A DNA stretch of 64,000 nt from QQVM01 sp035341855 (GTDB lineage: Bacteria > Bacteroidota > Bacteroidia > AKYH767-A > 2013-40CM-41-45): contig DAOQWA010000003.1 in NCBI GenBank assembly GCA_035341855.1, positions 74,220 through 138,219 of the forward strand. The letters are read 5' to 3'. Positions 59,038 to 64,000 of the stretch are shown in pieces. The notes below the pieces were generated by a model that was given only the letters and a program-made list of their open reading frames with translations, made no database searches and was not told where the DNA came from. A program made the position numbers and the translations under genes. Each line of letters starts with the position of its first letter. The stretch's first letter is position 1.

Positions 59038-61791
59038 TTAGTATATGATCACCTTTTGCTGAATGCTTTCTTTGCCATCGTTGGCACGAATAAAATACAC
59101 AGCACCTTTGGTAACAGTGGATTCATCAAGACTTAGTGATAAATTTCCGTTTTCGTGCCTTTCGATGTTAACCGGAATTATTTTTCCCTGTATATCCTGT
59201 ACTGTTATATCATAGTATTTTAATTGATCGTCACCATAACTTACCTGGATCTTCGCAGCAGGAGCAGGGTTAGGATAAACGGTCAGTTCTTTCCGGGCCG
59301 TGTTATTTATAACGACTGTAGGAAGGTATTCTACATGTCCGTCATAGTCTGTTTGCTTCAAGCGGTAGTAGGAAATTCCTTTCAATGGCTTAAGGTCTTC
59401 ATAGTCGTAATTATGTCTTTGCGAAGAATTTCCATAACCATCAACCTGACCTATCGCGGTAAAGCTCTCATTGTCTGCAGAACGCTCAACAACAAAATAG
59501 TCATTGTTGATCTCTGTTTCTGTAGTCCAGTTCAGGTCTACTTTTTGCTTGTTCAATGTTGCCCTGAAACTGATAAGTTCTACAGGTAATGGATTTCCAC
59601 CACCCGGAGGGTTCGCCAGTGCAAAATAGGTGTTGAATTTATTGAAGACATTTGAAGTTATGCTTCCTGTCCAATTTGCCGTTGCAATTCCACCATGATT
59701 CTGCCACATAGATACAGCATCGTCATGTGCGACAAGCAATGAGTTCTTATCAGCAACACCGTCATCAGAATCATAATACATCTGGATTCTGCCATTGTTG
59801 AAGTTGTTCACCAGAGCACGTGTAAATCTCAGGTATCGAACATTAGATACGTTCGCTATAGTCGGTGGTAATCCATATGGCAAACCGGAGGCAGCAGCAT
59901 TAAATACTTCCCCACGGTAAGTAACGGAAGTTGAATTCAAATGGCTGATAGTAAGAACCGCCGGACGATAGGCACCGGATTTTCCGATAGGGAATGTCTT
60001 GTTGATTGAAGCTGAGGTAGCAATGGTGTGTACCATTGGTCCATCAACATATGATGAATTTGATCCAAGGTTTGCATTTGCCGTGGCAAAGCATGTTAGT
60101 ACGTTTGTATTTGTGGTGATTAATCTTCCATTAACCATACTCAAATAATTGCTGACACTCGCTGCTCTGTTGAGCGTGATGTTGTTTGCATTATTTATGG
60201 CAAGGTTATAGAATGTTGTGGTCTGAGCTCCACCGATTCCCTGAGCACCGGTAGGATTAAATGTAACAGTGCTGTTTCGGGCAATGAATGTTCCGTTATT
60301 GACCAATGCATCAGTTCCAAGGGCAGTAGCTGTCAGGGTCATAGTTTTATTGTCTCCCGCAGTTCCTCCGATAGAGCGTATATCAAATATTTTGTTTGAC
60401 TCAATGCGCAAACCTCTCAGTCGAAAGTTTGAAGTCGAACTGTATGAAGGTTTGAGTGTGATGATCCTTGAAGCTGCACCAGTAACTCTGAATACCGGTT
60501 GCACAGGATTCGCGAATGCTTTGAAGTTAAAGGTAGATCCGGTTGCAGTAAAGTTATCGCCGAATTCAACGACACCTCCTAATGATGTTACTGATCCAAA
60601 GTTTCCGCATACTGAGAAGTCCCACGTCAGCGGACCATTAGTATTAGGTTTTCTCAATGAGATAGTTCCTCCACTCATATAAAAAATACTTCCCGGCCTG
60701 TCATTGACATAGAATACCTGTCGGTTAGTTCCTGTGGATCCATTATTCAATAGAATTGTACCACCTGTCATTCTGAAGCTGAATGGATCAGCTGATGCAG
60801 TACTTGCATATGTAATTCCTCCATAAACCAATAATGTTCCGGAACTGACTTCAAGATATGGTATCACGGTTCCGTTTTTGTCTGTTCTTAATCCTTGCGT
60901 ACCTGCACTTGATCCTATGCGGACAGTTCCTCCGTTCACATATAATCCTCCCTGGAGAATAACATCTGTTGATACTGCAGAGAACCACATCAGTCCCAAA
61001 GGAATTTTAAAATTCATATTTGGTCCGATCGTAAAATTACCTGAACTGGGATTTATGGCATAAACACCTGTGTTGTTGTGAACAAATGTTCCTTGAGTTC
61101 CTGTAAACAATTTAGTTCCTGTTTCAAACCCGTTCGCGTTCACATTCATTACGGTTGTGCTGGCAGACTTGTTTAAGGTAACTGTATAAAGATCCCAGGT
61201 GCCGATACCGGAGATCGTGGTTGTGTATGCAGAATTGATGGTAAGGTTGACGGCCTGTGCTGAATTACGGTAGAAATCTACGATACCATAATTGGTAAAG
61301 CTGGCTCCGATTATACAAGCATGAGATCTGTTCACATTTGTATTATACCAGAACTTCGATCCTGTATTCAGTGTCACGTTCCCACTGACAGTCAATGTGT
61401 AATTTGCTGCCGACGCATACTCAAGGATACCTGAAGTTCCCTGACCTATATTCAATGTAGTACAAAATACATTGTTGTTAATATAGATTGTATGTCCATC
61501 AGCAATATATACCACGTCTCCTGCCTGAGGATAGGTGCCTGTATTAACCGCATGGTTATAGGTCACGGTTGACCAGGTTGATGGGGCTGTCCAGCCGCCT
61601 CCATTTGTACGCGAATAATATCGTGTAGCGAATGAACTGCTTGCCATGCTTAAAAGAAGTACTACCAATAAAGCAGCTTTTCCTTTTTTAGTTGAAGACC
61701 TGGCTTTTTTAGTAATGCTCTTTCCTTTAGAGCGAATTTGCGACAGCAGGGAAGAAAATTCAATAAGGACCTGCATTCTCGACTTTTTCAT
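59038..61791 (-). CDS. T9SS-secreted beta-rich protein with extended signal peptide
   Basis: A 917-residue exported protein. About 40 basic, polar residues (KSITKKARSSTKKGK) precede the hydrophobic core AALLVVLLLSMASSSFA, so the n-region of the signal peptide is unusually long; no better Met is available downstream. The mature part begins YYSRTNGGGWTAPSTWST, a segment found at the start of many large Bacteroidota surface proteins. It continues as repeated short beta strands rich in Thr, Asn and Gly (ILEYASAANYTLTVSGNVTLN), suggesting a beta-helix. A fibronectin-like module (LNKQKVDLNWTTETEINNDYF) and a type A sorting domain (LTVYPNPAPAAKIQVSY to IQQKVIIY) end the chain. Function unknown; adhesin or matrix role is a guess. 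Confidence 0.88.
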   Translation of the reverse strand: MKKSRMQVLIEFSSLLSQIRSKGKSITKKARSSTKKGKAALLVVLLLSMASSSFATRYYSRTNGGGWTAPSTWSTVTYNHAVNTGTYPQAGDVVYIADGHTIYINNNVFCTTLNIGQGTSGILEYASAANYTLTVSGNVTLNTGSKFWYNTNVNRSHACIIGASFTNYGIVDFYRNSAQAVNLTINSAYTTTISGIGTWDLYTVTLNKSASTTVMNVNANGFETGTKLFTGTQGTFVHNNTGVYAINPSSGNFTIGPNMNFKIPLGLMWFSAVSTDVILQGGLYVNGGTVRIGSSAGTQGLRTDKNGTVIPYLEVSSGTLLVYGGITYASTASADPFSFRMTGGTILLNNGSTGTNRQVFYVNDRPGSIFYMSGGTISLRKPNTNGPLTWDFSVCGNFGSVTSLGGVVEFGDNFTATGSTFNFKAFANPVQPVFRVTGAASRIITLKPSYSSTSNFRLRGLRIESNKIFDIRSIGGTAGDNKTMTLTATALGTDALVNNGTFIARNSTVTFNPTGAQGIGGAQTTTFYNLAINNANNITLNRAASVSNYLSMVNGRLITTNTNVLTCFATANANLGSNSSYVDGPMVHTIATSASINKTFPIGKSGAYRPAVLTISHLNSTSVTYRGEVFNAAASGLPYGLPPTIANVSNVRYLRFTRALVNNFNNGRIQMYYDSDDGVADKNSLLVAHDDAVSMWQNHGGIATANWTGSITSNVFNKFNTYFALANPPGGGNPLPVELISFRATLNKQKVDLNWTTETEINNDYFVVERSADNESFTAIGQVDGYGNSSQRHNYDYEDLKPLKGISYYRLKQTDYDGHVEYLPTVVINNTARKELTVYPNPAPAAKIQVSYGDDQLKYYDITVQDIQGKIIPVNIERHENGNLSLSLDESTVTKGAVYFIRANDGKESIQQKVIIY

Positions 61792-61875
61792 AGTGTTAGA
61801 AATTAGTACAGTTTATTCAAGGCTTTTTGACCTGTTAATATGTTTGGAACAAATTAAGCGCATAATGAAGCATTA

Positions 61876-61907
61876 AGTTGACAGAAATCGGAAGAGTCCT
61901 GTCAACT
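61876..61907. promoter_or_regulatory. Inverted repeat 1 upstream of hmgA
   Basis: AGTTGACAG (61876-61884) and CTGTCAACT (61899-61907) form a perfect 9-bp inverted repeat around a 14-nt centre. The core half site is TTGACA, shared with the second repeat. It could be an operator for a dimeric regulator or an RNA hairpin. Confidence 0.5.
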
Positions 61908-61993
61908 GTAAGTTATTTCCCGAAAAAAGTAATTTTGATTTTGCATGCTCATAATGGCTTTGAATTCCGGTACGTCAGGGCCGTAGCTGAGGA

Positions 61994-62024
61994 AATTGAC
62001 AGCCTGTAAATGGAAATGTCAATT
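61994..62024. promoter_or_regulatory. Inverted repeat 2 upstream of hmgA
   Basis: AATTGACA (61994-62001) and TGTCAATT (62017-62024) form a perfect 8-bp inverted repeat around a 15-nt centre, 88 bp before the hmgA start. The half-site core and the spacing nearly equal those of the first repeat. Confidence 0.5.
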
Positions 62025-62111
62025 GAAATGATATCTTTCATATAATTCTTACAAATCCGGATTATGCTTTTGAACGGAAATGATTAATTTTACAGCTTAA
62101 ACTTCCTTATT

Positions 62112-63269
62112 ATGCCTCAATATCATATTCTTGGAGAGGTCCCTCCTAAAAGACATACGCAATTCAAAAAGAAGGATGGTACGCTTTACTCAGAAGAACT
62201 TGTGTCAACACATGGGTTCAGTAATGTGTACTCACTCATATATCATTGCCATCCGCCGACAATGATCCTTGAGACCGGTGAGCCATATAGTGTTGAGCCT
62301 GAAGTTGCGATGCGACATTCATTAAAGCATGAAAGTTTTGAAGGCTTTGATATTAAAGCTGAAGACGATTATTTAAAAAGCAGAAAAGCAGTTCTTATCA
62401 ATAATGATCTGCATATCTCGCTTGCAGCTCCAAGGAAATCTATGAAGGATTATTTTTATAAGAATGCTGATGCCGATGAAGTATTATTTATTCATGAAGG
62501 TGAAGGATTACTGAAAACTATTTACGGTGAGTTAAGTTTTGCTTATGGTGATTATGTACTCATTCCCCGTGGAACTATATATCAGATAGAATTTAAAACA
62601 GAGAAGAACAGATTACTTATTGTTGAATCATTCAGTGCGGTGGAGACTTGCAAAAGGTACCGTAATGCTTACGGACAACTGGAAGAACACTCACCTTACT
62701 GCGAACGTGATATTCGCAAACCACAGAATATGAAAACCCATGATGAACATGGTCGATTTAGTATCTTGATCAAGAAAGAAGGTCACATGTATCCTTACGT
62801 GTATGCAACACACCCTTTTGATGCGATAGGCTGGGATGGAAATTTATACCCCTGGGCTTTGTCGATCCATGATTTCGAACCTATAACTGGAAGGGTGCAT
62901 CTACCACCGCCTATTCACCAAACATTTGAAGCGCACAATTATGTTATTTGTTCATTTGTTCCGAGAATTTACGACTATCATCCAATAGCCATTCCTGTTC
63001 CTTATAATCACAGTAATATTGATTCCGATGAAGTTCTTTATTATGTTGATGGAGATTTTATGAGCAGAAAATCGGTTACCCGAGGAATGATCACCCTTCA
63101 TCCTGCAGGTATACCTCATGGACCTCATCCGGGAACCGTTGAAAAGGGGATAGGGCAGAAAGAAACAAAAGAACTTGCAGTCATGATCGATACTTTCAAA
63201 CCACTTTGGATCACCAAAGATGGCGTGTCGATCATGAAAGGAGATTACTATAAGAGTTGGGTGGAATAA
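62112..63269 (+). CDS. hmgA: Homogentisate 1,2-dioxygenase
   Basis: A 385-residue iron enzyme that opens the ring of homogentisate to maleylacetoacetate in tyrosine and phenylalanine breakdown. It starts MPQYHILGEVPPKRHTQFKK, typical of the bacterial form, and has the central DEVLFIHEGEGLLKTIYGEL cupin strand. The iron ligands lie in the C-terminal half: the His and Glu region PPIHQTFEAHNYVICSF and HPAGIPHGPHPG. Length is shorter than the human enzyme (445) but normal for Bacteroidota. The FAH-family gene 3.3 kb away would act two steps later. Two matching inverted repeats upstream suggest regulation. Confidence 0.94.
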   Translation: MPQYHILGEVPPKRHTQFKKKDGTLYSEELVSTHGFSNVYSLIYHCHPPTMILETGEPYSVEPEVAMRHSLKHESFEGFDIKAEDDYLKSRKAVLINNDLHISLAAPRKSMKDYFYKNADADEVLFIHEGEGLLKTIYGELSFAYGDYVLIPRGTIYQIEFKTEKNRLLIVESFSAVETCKRYRNAYGQLEEHSPYCERDIRKPQNMKTHDEHGRFSILIKKEGHMYPYVYATHPFDAIGWDGNLYPWALSIHDFEPITGRVHLPPPIHQTFEAHNYVICSFVPRIYDYHPIAIPVPYNHSNIDSDEVLYYVDGDFMSRKSVTRGMITLHPAGIPHGPHPGTVEKGIGQKETKELAVMIDTFKPLWITKDGVSIMKGDYYKSWVE

Positions 63270-63345
63270 TTAAGGCGGGAAATTATCTTAAATTTTGAAT
63301 CAGCTTATTTTGAAGCCAAACCGATAATTGCTTGTCGGATAATCA

Positions 63346-63870
63346 TTAAGATTGAAGAATTCTCAAATATTCTTTCCAGGGACCTACTTCTGCCTCGTAC
63401 TGATTAGCCATGACTCTTGAAATTTGTGCAAGATGATTCAGATCATGCACAGCCCAGGTAGCCAGAAGCTGACCAAGAGTAACTTCTCCAAATTTAGGAT
63501 GCACTCCTTTTTTGTCAAAGTCCGACTCCCTGAGGTTCTTTGAAAGTATGATGTCAATATTCTTTTTTCGGAGCGATGAGAATTCTGTCAAAAGCTGATT
63601 AAGCGTTTTTCCTTTACTGTCTTCATATTGTGCAAAGCGATCGAATGGTTTGAATCTTTTGTCAGGATCATCAGACAATATTATTTCAGTCCTTTCAATC
63701 CAATCTGTTTGTTCGCCATGTACAAGATGCCCTATAACATCGAATGCTGACCATGTTTCCGGTCCCTCGTTGTTCATTGCCCATTCTTCACTAAGGTTTT
63801 CAAGAAGGGCGGATAAAACTACAGGTGTTCGCTGTAAAATTTCAAGAGACTTTGAGAGCGAAAATTCCAT
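63346..63870 (-). CDS. DinB family protein
   Basis: A 174-residue four-helix-bundle protein of the DinB/YfiT superfamily. The metal-binding His residues are in IGHLVHGEQTDW near residue 48 and in the pair of WAVHDLNHLAQISRVMANQY near residue 142, with an H-x3-H spacing. Some relatives are thiol-dependent transferases (bacillithiol or mycothiol S-transferases), others have unknown function. Although named for DNA-damage induction in Bacillus, no SOS box was sought or seen here. It converges on hmgA, 76 bp away. The 130 bp to the window edge contain no gene that I can see. Confidence 0.87.
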   Translation of the reverse strand: MEFSLSKSLEILQRTPVVLSALLENLSEEWAMNNEGPETWSAFDVIGHLVHGEQTDWIERTEIILSDDPDKRFKPFDRFAQYEDSKGKTLNQLLTEFSSLRKKNIDIILSKNLRESDFDKKGVHPKFGEVTLGQLLATWAVHDLNHLAQISRVMANQYEAEVGPWKEYLRILQS

Positions 63871-64000
63871 GATATTCTGATAAATTATTTATAAAAAAAA
63901 TCCAAAGAATAATCTCAAAAAGGATAATTGTTAATGGGCAATTCTACTTTGACGCAACTTAGTCTCAGCTAAACTTAATATGCATATAGAGCATAAGGAT

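Larger units (their letters stand above)
61792..62111. other. 320-bp divergent intergenic region upstream of hmgA
   Basis: Control region between the T9SS gene (minus) and hmgA (plus). It holds two inverted repeats with a shared TTGACA/TGTCAA core (listed separately). No clear TAnnTTTG element was found for hmgA. Confidence 0.55.

Noticed and set aside
59224..59589. Plus-strand open frame of 121 codons inside the 917-residue T9SS gene
   Set aside because: Antisense to the sorting-domain region, with no family sequence, promoter or neighbouring partner.
63346..63870. DNA-damage (SOS) gene because of the DinB name
   Set aside because: The DinB superfamily is functionally mixed, and no LexA-type palindrome was noticed upstream.

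Overview
The window is chromosomal DNA of a member of the Bacteroidota, most likely from the Chitinophagales/Sphingobacteriales/Saprospirales side of the phylum and possibly an uncultivated lineage. The evidence is internal. Seven predicted secreted proteins end in type IX secretion (T9SS) sorting domains: six type A (Por-type) and one type B, on a giant PKD-repeat protein. Several genes are preceded by Bacteroidota-type promoters (TTG, about 19-21 bp, TAnnTTTG). There are phylum-typical families (DUF4199, DUF5686 with a CarboxypepD_reg-like domain, small TonB-C proteins) and an aminofutalosine synthase for futalosine-type menaquinone synthesis. Coding density is high, the DNA is AT-rich, and no insertion sequence, prophage, CRISPR array or tRNA was seen.

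Layout. 1-2000: 3' end of an NAD(P)HX dehydratase gene, a YciO/Sua5-family gene, a transaldolase-like aldolase and, just upstream of it, a small SRP RNA with its own promoter and terminator. 2.1-7.9 kb: DUF4199 protein, a GT2 glycosyltransferase broken by an in-frame TAA, a GT4 glycosyltransferase, a DUF5686 outer-membrane protein and a YkgJ-type cysteine-cluster protein. 7.9-14.7 kb: two T9SS-secreted Asp-box (BNR) proteins, a TonB-C protein, an orphan OmpR-type response regulator and MqnE. 14.9-23.9 kb, minus strand: RluA-type pseudouridine synthase, a T9SS protein, a three-PASTA membrane protein, a double-length D-Ala-D-Ala ligase with two ATP-grasp halves, and a prolyl oligopeptidase. 24.4-34.4 kb: a beta-helix T9SS protein and a 2572-residue PKD/Ig-like adhesin with a duplicated eight-domain block. 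34.9-40 kb: TerC, shikimate kinase, a PyrR-like phosphoribosyltransferase, an NlpC/P60 hydrolase, RlmD and RocD. 40-44 kb, minus strand: a tight four-gene cluster holding a split sensor-kinase-like pair and pseudouridine breakdown genes (psuK, psuG). 44.3-53.1 kb: a GT51 transglycosylase with an AsmA-like N-terminal region, a hypothetical protein, MiaE, a T9SS cupredoxin, a thioesterase, a GT4 enzyme, GcvT, ComB and a zinc-dependent phospholipase C-like protein. 53.2-57.7 kb, minus strand: a stringent-response cluster rel-fur-STAS-purA. 57.8-63.9 kb: fumarylacetoacetate hydrolase family protein, a T9SS protein, homogentisate dioxygenase and a DinB protein.

How the parts relate. Ddl, PASTA protein, GT51 enzyme and NlpC/P60 hydrolase act on peptidoglycan. 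MqnE and AroK feed menaquinone and aromatic synthesis, while HmgA and the FAH-family enzyme break down tyrosine. Rel, PurA, the PyrR-like phosphoribosyltransferase and PsuG/PsuK concern nucleotide metabolism.

The items most worth a second look are the tandem Ddl, the split sensor-kinase pair inside the pseudouridine operon, the transglycosylase with an AsmA-like N-terminus, the eight-domain duplication in the adhesin, the GT2 gene with a TAAATG junction, a probable structured RNA near 24.1-24.3 kb, and paired inverted repeats upstream of hmgA. Assignments come from reading motifs by eye; no database search was run.
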